Source: Candidatus Dormiibacterota bacterium (GTDB lineage Bacteria > Chloroflexota > Dormibacteria > Aeolococcales > Bog-877). Taken from it: a stretch of 6,605 nt of DNA. Position 1 is the stretch's first letter. The number at the start of each line of letters is the position of its first letter. The stretch lies in assembly GCA_003135035.1 (NCBI GenBank), contig PLDE01000173.1:1122-7726 (forward strand), read 5' to 3'. Below the pieces are notes generated by a model. That model made no database searches. It was given only the letters and a program-made list of their open reading frames with translations, and was not told the DNA's origin. Made by a program: the position numbers and the translations under genes. This document shows positions 1 through 5,949 of this stretch, piece after piece.

Positions 1-2
1 CC

Positions 3-782
3 GGGATCTGGACATTGGCAGTGATGGCGGGTGTGCTACTGATCGCCACATCAGGCAACACGGTCGCCCTGATTCCTCTCTACGCGATTGGAGTGTTCAC
101 CGGGTTCACGCTGGCGCAGTCGGGCATGGTTCATCACTGGTGGACGGCCCGGACTGGCGGCTGGCGCTGGCGGGCACCGATCAACGGGTTCGGAGCGGTC
201 GTGAGTGGGACCGCGACCTTGATTTTTGTTTTCACCAAGTTCCGCGAGGGCGCATGGGTCGTGGTGCTGGCGATTCCCCTCCTGATTTGGCTCTTTCTCC
301 GGATCAGCGGCTACTATCGTGAGGTCGCCGCGGAGCTTCACCTGGGCCGGCGGCCGCCGCTCCCCAAGCGGGCCCCGACAACCGTGGTGGTGCCATTCAC
401 CGAGATCTCCGGGCTCACCAGCGCGGCTCTCTCTCAAGCCCTCTCGATGGGCGACGAGGTCGTTGCGGTATGTGTGGTCTTCGCCGATGAGAAGGGTCGC
501 GCCGCAGAGTTGGAGGCAGCCTGGAAGGCGTGGAACCCGGGAATACCACTAACTGTGCTCGGATCCCAGTACCACTCCGTCGCGCGACCACTGCTGCGCT
601 ACATCACGTCGCTCAAACCGTCTACGAGCCATCGCATCGTCGTCCTCATTCCGGTCGTTTTGCCCCGCCGCCTCTGGCACCGCGTCCTGCACAACCATCT
701 AGAACTCGTCCTTTCAGCAGCCCTAAGTCGCCGCCGAAACGTCGTGGTGGCTCGGCTGAACCTTCCTCTGACCAAGGACTAA
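3..782 (+). CDS. APC-type amino-acid permease with C-terminal cytosolic domain (5' truncated)
   Basis: The reading frame is open from the window edge, so the true start lies upstream; the TTG at 15 is only an internal codon. About 259 residues are visible. Numbering from the TTG, hydrophobic segments at about 1-12, 16-36, 54-75 and 79-100 look like the last membrane helices of an APC-superfamily permease. Before the third helix a polar loop carries HHWW and a Trp/Arg-rich stretch. From about 103 to the TAA stop the protein is soluble, with alternating hydrophobic strands (TTVVVPF, VVAVCVVFAD, HRIVVLIPVV, NVVVARLNLP) resembling the universal-stress-protein-like tail found on many actinobacterial APC transporters. 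The likely role is proton-coupled uptake of an amino acid or related solute at the cytoplasmic membrane; the substrate cannot be read from this part. No clear terminator follows, and a tRNA remnant begins about 18 nt after the stop. Confidence 0.8.
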   Translation, partial: GIWTLAVMAGVLLIATSGNTVALIPLYAIGVFTGFTLAQSGMVHHWWTARTGGWRWRAPINGFGAVVSGTATLIFVFTKFREGAWVVVLAIPLLIWLFLRISGYYREVAAELHLGRRPPLPKRAPTTVVVPFTEISGLTSAALSQALSMGDEVVAVCVVFADEKGRAAELEAAWKAWNPGIPLTVLGSQYHSVARPLLRYITSLKPSTSHRIVVLIPVVLPRRLWHRVLHNHLELVLSAALSRRRNVVVARLNLPLTKD

Positions 783-799
783 ACGCTTCGATGTGTTGT

Positions 800-857
800 C
801 CGGGTCTCGAACCCGCGACCTTCTGCTTGGGAAGCAGACGCCACCACTGCCTCTGGA
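800..857 (-). pseudogene. tRNA-Gly(CCC)-like remnant keeping the anticodon and T arms
   Basis: On the minus strand there is a perfect 5-bp anticodon stem, TCTGC/GCAGA (834-838 with 822-826), around the 7-nt loop TTCCCAA, which gives anticodon CCC (glycine). A 5-nt variable region AGGTC follows, then a T arm with the GCGGG stem strand, loop TTCGAGA, and CCCGG, where 4 of 5 stem pairs form. The D side is poor: only a CCA/TGG stem can be drawn. No acceptor stem forms, because the bases after the T arm (ACAACAC) find no partner upstream. The gene is therefore not functional as a normal tRNA. The anticodon-arm sequence closely matches the second remnant near 3198-3220, not the intact tRNA-Gly of this window. 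Confidence 0.65.
819..841. repeat. Left copy of a 23-nt imperfect direct repeat (tRNA anticodon-arm core)
   Basis: On the plus strand this stretch matches 3198-3220 at 20 of 23 positions in the same orientation. The longest uninterrupted match is the 7-nt CTGCTTG; differences fall at 822/3201, 830/3209 and 835/3214. It spans the anticodon arm of the tRNA-Gly-like remnant. It could be one arm of an old attachment-site duplication, or simply shared ancestry of two decayed tRNA copies. Confidence 0.6.
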
Positions 858-990
858 GCGCCGACTCGACTTGAACTCAAGATAGCGTCTCTTATAGATA
901 AGTCGTTGATCAGCAGCATTTGCCAGCGCCGAGCGTATGACGCGATCGAGCAAAGTGGGACCGAGGCACGCACCGCGAGAGAACGCCGGA

Positions 991-1089
991 ACAATTGTGG
1001 TGGCGGACTCCGCCGGCGCGGGCGATTGCTCACTTCGGCGGCCGAAGCCTGTGATGACCGCGATCACCTGCCGCGTGCCCGAAGGGCAC
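991..1089. repeat. Cluster of five short inverted repeats
   Basis: Five dyads follow one another within 99 bases: ACAATTGT (991-998, perfect 8-nt palindrome); GGCGGA-c-TCCGCC (1002-1014); CTTCGGC-g-GCCGAAG (1033-1047, 7-bp arms, 1-nt spacer); GTGAT-N7-ATCAC (1051-1067); and GTGCCC-gaa-GGGCAC (1075-1089). The 1-nt spacers of the second and third are more typical of protein-bound dyads or cruciforms than of RNA hairpins. The last two could fold as stem-loops in RNA. No function is recognised. Confidence 0.45.
1075..1089 (-). terminator. Possible terminator hairpin after vapC
   Basis: A perfect 6-bp stem with a 3-nt loop (minus strand GTGCCC-TTC-GGGCAC) starts 14 nt beyond the vapC stop codon. 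It is GC-rich and well placed to end vapBC transcription. No T-run follows, so it is not a classical intrinsic terminator; high-GC bacteria often have such T-poor hairpins. Confidence 0.35.
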
Positions 1090-1102
1090 TGGATCCCGGG
1101 AG

Positions 1103-1516
1103 TCAGTCAACAGTGCCAGCCGGAACCACCCACTGGCAGTGTTGCCCTGTGACCGACGCGATGGAATCGAAGTCGGCGTCGTAGTGGAGCACGCCCAGAT
1201 CGTGTGACTCGGCCGTAGCGGCGACCAGGAGATCTGGGATCCTGCGGCCGCGCTGGCTGCGCTGCGCCAGCAGTCTCTGGACCTGGAGCGCCCGGCGTAG
1301 ATGGAGGGCGGTGGTCTCGATGACTTGGAACGCCTCCAAGGCGCCGAGCAGAATATCCCACTCGTCAGCGTTGCGGGCCGAATACCCGACTTCGAGATCG
1401 CAGATGCTCGCCCGGCCGAGCCGCCCGTCGGCGACCAAGGGCTCGACCACTTGGCGGACGCCGACGCGACCGAGTCGCTTTAGAACGCTGGTATCGACCA
1501 AAAATGTCAGCGCCAA
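1103..1516 (-). CDS. vapC: VapC-type PIN-domain ribonuclease toxin
   Basis: This is a 137-residue protein, the usual length for a single-domain VapC. VapC toxins are Mg2+-dependent endoribonucleases that cut tRNA or rRNA and stop growth when their antitoxin is lost. The PIN acidic residues are all in place: D8 in LVDTSVL, E42 in CDLEVGYSAR, D95 in RIPDLLVAATA, and D113/D115 in LHYDADFD. The C-terminal QWVVPAGTVD motif is like that of many actinobacterial VapCs. The start is taken as TTG at 1516-1514, because it puts the LVDTS strand at the expected distance from the N-terminus and no ATG or GTG lies upstream in frame near it. It overlaps the last 10 nt of vapB, which implies translational coupling. 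The toxin appears intact and potentially active. Confidence 0.9.
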   Translation of the reverse strand: MALTFLVDTSVLKRLGRVGVRQVVEPLVADGRLGRASICDLEVGYSARNADEWDILLGALEAFQVIETTALHLRRALQVQRLLAQRSQRGRRIPDLLVAATAESHDLGVLHYDADFDSIASVTGQHCQWVVPAGTVD

Positions 1517-1701
1517 GCTTCGGAGCGCTTCTCGAGCTGAGCCGAGGCGAGTATGTCCAGCGCCGCAGAGACTCGAAGCTCTCGGTCAGCGGTCGCCCGG
1601 TACAAGGCCAGGTTCACTGTGTCTTTGATCGAAGTAGTCCCAAGTTCCGCCCTAGCGGCACTAAGGGCCCCTTCGTCAAGGTCAATCAGATGCTTTGCCA
1701 T
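1507..1701 (-). CDS. vapB: VapB-type antitoxin
   Basis: This is a 64-residue protein directly upstream of and overlapping vapC. The N-terminal AKHLIDLDEGAL, followed by a helix ending at LGTTSIKDTVNLAL, is the VapB-antitoxin pattern (short strand, two helices) that dimerises and binds operator DNA. The remaining tail to EAWR would wrap VapC and block its active site. The ATG at 1701-1699 is preferred over the in-frame GTG at 1719, because family members begin at the MAKxLIDLD strand and the longer form would place coding sequence over the operator-like repeats. No strong Shine-Dalgarno sequence is visible before either start. Expression is probably autoregulated by the VapBC complex through the repeat at 1708-1734. 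Confidence 0.85.
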   Translation of the reverse strand: MAKHLIDLDEGALSAARAELGTTSIKDTVNLALYRATADRELRVSAALDILASAQLEKRSEAWR

Positions 1702-1707
1702 CAACTC

Positions 1708-1734
1708 AGTATATACCACTCGCCCAGAGTATAT
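1708..1734 (-). promoter_or_regulatory. Putative vapBC promoter and operator
   Basis: On the plus strand AGTATAT occurs at 1708-1714 and again at 1728-1734, exactly 20 bp apart, so about two helical turns and the same DNA face. The first copy continues as the palindrome GTATATAC (1709-1716). Read on the minus strand each copy contains TATACT, a good sigma-70-type -10 element. Using the upstream one (1733-1728) transcription would start near 1721, giving a leader of about 20 nt before the vapB ATG. Using the other (1713-1708) would give a nearly leaderless mRNA. No clear -35 element is seen. Autorepression is inferred from the TA family. Confidence 0.5.
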
Positions 1735-1954
1735 CTCCAGAGAGTCAGGGCGTCGGCTAGGAAGTTAATCTCCTTTCTGCCGGCGTCTGAGTCGACCTCC
1801 CACCAGTGGCTCGGACCACGGAAAGTTCTCGCTTGAGTGACGCCCGAAGACTTGAAGGAAGTGGTAGACGATAACGTGAAGCTAGCCTTCTCCGCTCAAT
1901 ATTCGCTGCTTACCAGCGTTTGCCAGAGGTAGTTTTAGGATCCGCTGTGGCGGG

Positions 1955-2425
1955 ATGGGCTGGGGCCGGGAAGTCGCGGTCGCGCGGTCAGGGGTAGCTC
2001 ATCCAGCAACGCTGGGAATCTGCGATGCTCCTACCGTGGCTAGGGACGCTGTCGACTGGCTCGAAGCGGTATTTGATGACTTCGGTGTTCGGCTCAAGCC
2101 AGCATTGCTCTGGAAGATCAAGTCGACCGACCTGCCCATCAGCGTCGACGTGAAGGCGGGCGAAGGTCCACGTACCACGCTCGTGTTTAACGGCGAAGAC
2201 CTCGGCGACGCCGTAATACGCTTTGCTGGGGCTCTGCAAGCATGGCTGGTCACAGCCCTCGGCGCGGAGGTTCCTCCGTGCCCGACCCACGGCGGTGCTC
2301 TGAGCCCGTCTCGCACAGACGTTCAACCGGAGTGGCGCTGCCCAGAAGGCGACCTCAACTGCGTCATCGGAGACTACCGCGATGCCATCTGGCCACCCGG
2401 CCCGGACGAGCGGCCGGAGAAGTAG
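1955..2425 (+). CDS. Hypothetical protein with a possible Cys/His metal site
   Basis: I do not recognise a named family. The 156-residue frame has a plausible alpha/beta core from about residue 27 (a helix with DAVDWLEAVFDDFG, then strands PISVDVKAG and RTTLVFNG, then a helix EDLGDAVIRFAGALQAWLVTAL). A C-terminal segment follows in which C109-P-T-H112, C129 and C136 could form a small zinc-binding knuckle. The arrangement CPxH...WxCP resembles the ends of some uncharacterised actinobacterial proteins. The start is uncertain: the ATG at 1955 has only AGGA at 1938-1941 upstream, while GTG at 2036 (residue 28) would start just before the conserved-looking part. A TAGGAT box at 1936-1941 could be a -10 element but lacks a -35 partner. 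The stop lies 5 nt before the next gene, so the two are probably co-transcribed. Confidence 0.65.
   Translation: MGWGREVAVARSGVAHPATLGICDAPTVARDAVDWLEAVFDDFGVRLKPALLWKIKSTDLPISVDVKAGEGPRTTLVFNGEDLGDAVIRFAGALQAWLVTALGAEVPPCPTHGGALSPSRTDVQPEWRCPEGDLNCVIGDYRDAIWPPGPDERPEK
2416..2422 (+). promoter_or_regulatory. Shine-Dalgarno that fixes the start at 2431
   Basis: GGAGAAG lies 8 nt before the ATG at 2431 and overlaps the end of the preceding gene. It supports 2431 over any of the in-frame upstream starts back to 2242, which would overlap the first gene extensively. Confidence 0.6.
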
Positions 2426-2430
2426 CCGCG

Positions 2431-2958
2431 ATGCTGGGCCGCCGCCTCGGGCGCCGCGGCCTACAGGGTTTCTCTCGAGGGAGTGCGGAGCTGCGCGACG
2501 GTGGCTGGATTGCAGAAATTGAGGTCCGTCCCGATGCGGACGAGGCTGCGATCCGCGCCGCCGCCGGGCCCATTGCCGTGAGGTTCACTCAAGTCGGGCC
2601 AGTCATAACCGAACGGTACGAGAGTCCTGCCACTGACAACGAACGCGCCTTCCGGGCGCTGACACTCCGAGGCACCATGATGCATCTCGCCGCGCTGCAA
2701 GGGACGCTCCGTCGAGCGTCAACCGCGGATAACTGTGACTTTCTTGTTGAAGGTTCTGCCGGGCGCGTCGTACGAGTCATTCTAAGGCCGAAGCACCGCA
2801 TTGGCCCGGCAAGTGGCGCAGTCGTTCTTGATGCTGCGGGCCAGCCCTTTGCCAGCGCAGGCGATTCGGTTTTCTGTGTTGGTGGATTCCTACCGGAATC
2901 ACACCTCGAGGGCGAGCGGATGCCGTTCTCCGCGGGCGAACTTCGTGTGTTTGAGTGA
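2431..2958 (+). CDS. Hypothetical protein, second gene of a two-gene operon
   Basis: This is a 175-residue protein of unrecognised family. It begins with a very basic stretch (MLGRRLGRRGLQGFSR), then mixed strands and helices: WIAEIEVRPD (26-35), the helix DEAAIRAAAG, PIAVRFTQVGPVITERY (47-63), a helical middle ERAFRALTLRGTMMHLAALQ (71-90), and a strand-rich C-terminal half (CDFLVEG, GRVVRVILRP, GAVVLDAAGQPF, DSVFCVGGF). There is no signal peptide, membrane segment or known catalytic motif. The C-terminal strands look like a small beta domain, perhaps for binding or dimerisation. The start is set by the Shine-Dalgarno at 2416 and the close spacing to the upstream gene, which suggests translational coupling and a shared role. 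A 6-bp hairpin begins 2 nt after the stop. Confidence 0.65.
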   Translation: MLGRRLGRRGLQGFSRGSAELRDGGWIAEIEVRPDADEAAIRAAAGPIAVRFTQVGPVITERYESPATDNERAFRALTLRGTMMHLAALQGTLRRASTADNCDFLVEGSAGRVVRVILRPKHRIGPASGAVVLDAAGQPFASAGDSVFCVGGFLPESHLEGERMPFSAGELRVFE

Positions 2959-2959
2959 C

Positions 2960-2975
2960 GGGCGAGCGGTCGCCC
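2960..2975 (+). terminator. Hairpin ending the two-gene operon
   Basis: A perfect 6-bp stem GGGCGA/TCGCCC around the 4-nt loop GCGG starts 2 nt after the TGA stop. It is followed only by TTACT, so the T-run is weak. The position directly behind the gene makes a terminator likely. Confidence 0.45.
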
Positions 2976-3072
2976 TTACTACATCGCGCCTAGCAGACCC
3001 ACAAGCTCCACGTAGTTACGGCCAGAGGTTTCTCCGAGGCTCAGCGTACCGTCTTGCGGGGCATGTGAGCGG

Positions 3073-3144
3073 AGCGGGAGACGGGGCTCGAACCCGCAAC
3101 TTCAACCTTGGGAAGGTTGCACTCTACCATTGAGTTACTCCCGC
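3073..3144 (-). tRNA. tRNA-Gly (anticodon CCC)
   Basis: This is a 72-nt tRNA with all arms present. The acceptor strand GCGGGAG (3144-3138) pairs with CTCCCGC (3080-3074), with discriminator T at 3073 and no encoded CCA. The D stem is ACTC/GAGT with GG in the loop. The anticodon stem CAACC/GGTTG encloses TTCCCAA, giving anticodon CCC, which reads the glycine codon GGG. The T arm is GCGGG/CCCGT around TTCGAGC. It appears fully functional. A possible own -10 element, TATCCT (3168-3163), lies about 18 nt upstream on the minus strand but has no convincing -35. Transcription could also come from the TATACT box upstream of the neighbouring tRNA remnant. Its anticodon stem differs from that of both decayed tRNA copies in this window. 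Confidence 0.95.
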
Positions 3145-3168
3145 AGGGAGGTCTATGACCCGAGGATA

Positions 3169-3181
3169 CCGTCAACGACGG
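3169..3181. repeat. Small inverted repeat upstream of tRNA-Gly
   Basis: CCGTC-aac-GACGG is a perfect 5-bp dyad with a 3-nt spacer, located 25-37 nt upstream of the tRNA 5' end. It contains TTGACG on the minus strand, which resembles a -35 element, but no -10 sits at proper distance from it. It could be the remains of a hairpin between the tandem tRNA sequences. Confidence 0.3.
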
Positions 3182-3197
3182 CGATCATGAGGGCCAC

Positions 3198-3220
3198 CCT
3201 GCTGCTTGAGAAGAAGACGC
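3198..3220. repeat. Right copy of the 23-nt imperfect direct repeat
   Basis: This matches 819-841 at 20 of 23 positions in the same orientation. It coincides with the anticodon arm of the right-hand tRNA remnant, at the point where that remnant stops looking like a tRNA. Together with the left copy it brackets about 2.36 kb of DNA holding vapBC, the two unknown genes and the intact tRNA. Confidence 0.6.
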
Positions 3221-3243
3221 TCTACCAAGTGAGCTACTCCCGC
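3198..3243 (-). pseudogene. tRNA 5'-half remnant (probably a former tRNA-Gly)
   Basis: Reading the minus strand from 3243, GCGGGAG is identical to the acceptor 5' strand of the intact tRNA-Gly. It is followed by TA and a perfect D arm GCTC/GAGC with the loop sequence ACTTGGTA. The anticodon arm is damaged: the loop reads TTCTCAA and two stem pairs are broken. No T arm and no acceptor 3' strand follow. The glycine-type acceptor start and the near match to the left remnant suggest that this was once a tRNA-Gly(CCC), although the loop as it stands would read as CTC. It lies 54 nt upstream of the intact tRNA-Gly. Confidence 0.65.
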
Positions 3244-3254
3244 TTGCGGGCGCG

Positions 3255-3260
3255 AGTATA
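3255..3260 (-). promoter_or_regulatory. Putative -10 element of the tRNA region
   Basis: TATACT on the minus strand lies 11 nt before the 5' end of the tRNA remnant, a spacing usual for a tRNA promoter. No good -35 is visible 16-18 nt further upstream. If active, it would transcribe through the remnant into the intact tRNA-Gly. The surrounding nonamer GAGTATATC (3254-3262) also occurs at 1727-1735 in the vapBC control region. Confidence 0.4.
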
Positions 3261-3317
3261 TCGCTCCCTGGTGGGAACTACTTCGGTCGAAAATGAGTCG
3301 CACCTGACACACGAGTC

Positions 3318-5885
3318 TCAGACCGGCAACTCCTTGGAATCCAGCGGAAAATCAGCCGGCACCGGCGCGACAGCGGCTTGCCCGGCACTGCCATCAACTG
3401 TCTCCGAGACTGCCGCTACATAAGCCGCCAGGTGAACGGTGGCATCGCAGTCGCCCTCCACCGACACGATCACCCGATAGCTGGGGCGATCGGGGTCGGG
3501 GATGATCAGCACCCAGCCGCCCTCCACTTCGACCTTGAGGCCGTCGGTGAGGTCGATGCGCTCTTTCCGGTATCGGTCCACCAAGAGGCGCATGACCTCG
3601 CCTTTGACCTCCCATGGGCAAGCAACGGCGCCTTCCAGATGCGCACCCCGGACGAGCTCTTTGCGCAGGTCTGAGAGCCGGCCCTGGGTGGTCACGAGCA
3701 TCTCAACTGCGGTCAGGAGGGTGAACATGGCGTCGTAGGCGCTGAGATGGGCTGGCCAGACAAACCCACCCGTTTCATCGAAGGCCAGCAAGGCTTCGTT
3801 CCGTGTCGCCGCGCGCACGATCGAGGCGGAGTCGGCTCGAGTCAGCACCATCTTGCCGCCCTGGTCGGCCACCACTCGCTCTAGTCGTCGCGACGCCGAG
3901 ACGGGGGCAACCACCGTCCCCGGGCCCTTGGCCCGGAGAGTGAGGAAGGTGAGCAGACAGGTGGCCTCCTCGTAGCTGATGACCGCGCCGGCGTCGTCGA
4001 TCAGAGCCAAACGCTGCGACGAGGGATCCAAGCGAGCACCGAGCAGAGCAGCCACGGTCCTGGTGATGGCCGATGCCTGCTCCAGCTCCTCGTTCTGATT
4101 GCGCGCCTGAGGCCAGAGGGCTGCCTCCTCCTCGAATCCGGAGCGAAGGGTGATGGCCTCGATGTGAGCCTCGCGGAGCAGGTGGGGCAGGATCAGCGAA
4201 GCGCTGCTGAAGCCGAAGTCAACCAGCACCCGCGGGTGGGTCTCCCGAATCGCCTCCAGGGCGAGCTGCGACGCGACGTGGCGCCCATAACTGGCCAGAG
4301 CCCCGTCCGCGTCTTCGATGTCGGTGATCTCGCCCGGCAGGACGCGGCGAAAGTCCTCGCGAAAGAAGGTGTTCTCCAACTTGCGCTCTTGGCGACGGTC
4401 AAGCGCCATGCCCCGCTCGTCGAGGACCATGAGATCGGCGGAACGAGCATCCAGCGGCGACGCCAGCACGTGTACCGAACCCACGACGCTCGACTCTCTC
4501 GTGTAATGACAGGTCACCGGCACCGGTAGCTCGGCCAGATCGACTACTCGGGCACCCGCCGAGAGCATCCCGGCAATCATGGCCCGCTTGATCATGCCCG
4601 AGCCGGGACTTCTGTCCCGACAGATGGCCAGTTGACTGCCCCGCGACTGGGTGGCCGACCAGGCCGCCCCCAGGCGGGCACACCACTCCGGAGTCAGCTC
4701 GACGTTGATGATCCCGGTGATCCCTGCCTTGCTGAAGAGACTGCTCCGCCAGGTTCCCGCCCAGATCACTGACTCGTGGACCACCGAACCCGCCTCGATC
4801 TCCTTGCCGGGCCAGATGCGCACCCCCGGTTCGACCACCGAGCGCGCTCCGATCGTGCAGTCATCGCCAATCACACTGGAGTCCTCGAGGAGTACGTCGG
4901 GCTTGAGCGTGGCTGAGCTGCAGACCACGGTCTGGCGGAGGCGGCTGCGCTCGCCCACGTAGACCTGCGGCCAGAGAACGCTGTTGCTCACCTTGGCGCC
5001 CGCGTCAACGACCGCGTACCGGTCCACCACCACCGGACCATTGAGGAACGCTTCGTGCCCGATCACGGCATCACGGCCGATGAAGGCGGGGCCCTCGATC
5101 CGGGCAGTGTCCGCCACCGACGCTCCCTCGTTGGTCCACTGGAAGGGTCCCGTGCGCTGCCCGGCGATCTCACAGACGACTCGGCCCTCCAGGGCGTCCC
5201 AGTTGGCCTGCAGGTAACTCTGGACGCTGCCGATGTCGCACCAGTAACCCCTCCCCACCGTGGCCCAGAGGGAATCCCGGCGACGGAGCATTTCCGGGAA
5301 GACGTCCTGAGACCAGTCGCAGGCGACCGCCTCGGGACAGTACTCGAGGACGGCGGGCTCGACGATATAAATGCCGGTGTTGACCTGATCGCTGAAGACC
5401 TCACCCCAGGACGGCTTCTCCAAGAAACGCTCGATGCGACCATCGGCGGTGGTGATGACTACCCCATACTCGAGCGGGTTGGCGACGCGGGATAAAACCA
5501 GGGTCGCCTGCGAGCCGTGGTCGCGGTGAAAGGCGACGGCCTGGGTGAGATCAATGTCGGTGAGCGCATCACCGCTGATGACGATGAAGGTTTCCTCCAG
5601 CAAACTTGCGGCATTCCTGACGCTGCCGGCGGTCCCCAGCGGGCGGTCCTCGACCACGTACTCCAACTGCATGCCCAACTCCGCGCCATCACCGAAGTAG
5701 TTCCGGATGCTGGCTCCCAGGTACTGCAGAGTGATGATCACCTCGGTGATCCCGTGGCGCCGGAGGAGGCGTAGTACGTGCTCCATGCAGGGACGACCGA
5801 CCACCGGAACAAGAGGCTTGGGCCGCCTGCTGGTGAGTGGACGCAGGCGACTGCCCTCGCCCCCCGCCATCACCACCGCCTTCAT
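3318..5885 (-). CDS. Mannose-1-phosphate guanylyltransferase-like / hexapeptide-repeat / phosphomannomutase-like fusion
   Basis: This is an 855-residue cytosolic protein with three parts. Residues 1-230 are a sugar-1-phosphate nucleotidyltransferase: [11 protein letters not shown] at 8-18, the RPKPLVPV lysine loop at 21-28, PLGTAGSV at 82-89, SGD at 104-106, [21 protein letters not shown] at 154-174 (written here as a span with key residues E156, K157, N169), and GYWCDIG at 213-219. These are typical of GDP-mannose pyrophosphorylases. Residues about 255-375 are left-handed beta-helix hexapeptide repeats. Residues about 387-828 follow the phosphomannomutase fold. [13 protein letters not shown] (423-435) matches the N-terminal mutase motif, and LASPLD (474-479) occupies the catalytic-serine loop. 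The DGDADR metal site is replaced by DPSSQR (620-625) and the C-terminal phosphate loop by PDPDRPSY (796-803). The first part likely makes GDP-mannose or a similar NDP-sugar for envelope glycans. The ATG start has AAGG 9 nt upstream and gives the standard MKAVVMAGG beginning. Confidence 0.88.
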   Translation of the reverse strand: MKAVVMAGGEGSRLRPLTSRRPKPLVPVVGRPCMEHVLRLLRRHGITEVIITLQYLGASIRNYFGDGAELGMQLEYVVEDRPLGTAGSVRNAASLLEETFIVISGDALTDIDLTQAVAFHRDHGSQATLVLSRVANPLEYGVVITTADGRIERFLEKPSWGEVFSDQVNTGIYIVEPAVLEYCPEAVACDWSQDVFPEMLRRRDSLWATVGRGYWCDIGSVQSYLQANWDALEGRVVCEIAGQRTGPFQWTNEGASVADTARIEGPAFIGRDAVIGHEAFLNGPVVVDRYAVVDAGAKVSNSVLWPQVYVGERSRLRQTVVCSSATLKPDVLLEDSSVIGDDCTIGARSVVEPGVRIWPGKEIEAGSVVHESVIWAGTWRSSLFSKAGITGIINVELTPEWCARLGAAWSATQSRGSQLAICRDRSPGSGMIKRAMIAGMLSAGARVVDLAELPVPVTCHYTRESSVVGSVHVLASPLDARSADLMVLDERGMALDRRQERKLENTFFREDFRRVLPGEITDIEDADGALASYGRHVASQLALEAIRETHPRVLVDFGFSSASLILPHLLREAHIEAITLRSGFEEEAALWPQARNQNEELEQASAITRTVAALLGARLDPSSQRLALIDDAGAVISYEEATCLLTFLTLRAKGPGTVVAPVSASRRLERVVADQGGKMVLTRADSASIVRAATRNEALLAFDETGGFVWPAHLSAYDAMFTLLTAVEMLVTTQGRLSDLRKELVRGAHLEGAVACPWEVKGEVMRLLVDRYRKERIDLTDGLKVEVEGGWVLIIPDPDRPSYRVIVSVEGDCDATVHLAAYVAAVSETVDGSAGQAAVAPVPADFPLDSKELPV

Positions 5886-5949
5886 CGGAGCATGCCTTGA
5901 CCCGCCTTCTGACCTGCGGCCGACTCAGCTCCCTCTAGCCCGAGTTTGA

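Larger units (their letters stand above)
858..1102. other. Intergenic stretch with no supportable gene
   Basis: Between the left tRNA remnant and the end of vapC I see no convincing coding region. Open frames cross it on both strands but have no family features and run into tRNA-like sequence or vapC. What it does hold is a short inverted repeat CTTGA-ac-TCAAG at 870-881 and a dense run of palindromes at 991-1089, listed separately. Confidence 0.5.

Noticed and set aside
723..1067. Minus-strand open frames of 114 and 84 codons
   Set aside because: They run across the left tRNA-like remnant and the palindrome cluster and have low-complexity Arg/Ser-rich translations with no start signals.
1988..2326. 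Minus-strand frames opposite the first hypothetical gene
   Set aside because: The plus-strand frame has a sensible alternation of strands and helices and is coupled to the next gene; the opposite frames have no such structure.
2242..2430. Longer start for the second hypothetical gene
   Set aside because: It would overlap the preceding gene by 184 bases, its extra translation is Arg/Pro/His-rich shadow sequence, and a good Shine-Dalgarno sits before the ATG at 2431.
3239..3250. CCCGC-tt-GCGGG inverted repeat at the 5' end of the tRNA remnant
   Set aside because: It arises mainly because the GCGGGAG acceptor start has a matching leader; a 2-nt loop is too tight for a stable RNA hairpin and it is not placed to end a gene.
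3294..3318. Possible terminator after the 855-residue gene (TGAG...CTCA followed by TTTT on the minus strand)
   Set aside because: Only four outer base pairs form cleanly; the inner stem has several mismatches, so it is not a convincing hairpin.
2801..3423. Plus-strand open frames of 110 and 97 codons across the tRNA region
   Set aside because: They translate the antisense of the intact tRNA-Gly and its 5'-half remnant, overlap the end of two real genes, and show no protein-family features.
3378..5949. Many plus-strand frames opposite the 855-residue gene, up to 146 codons
   Set aside because: They are high-GC antisense shadows of a gene with clear conserved motifs throughout.
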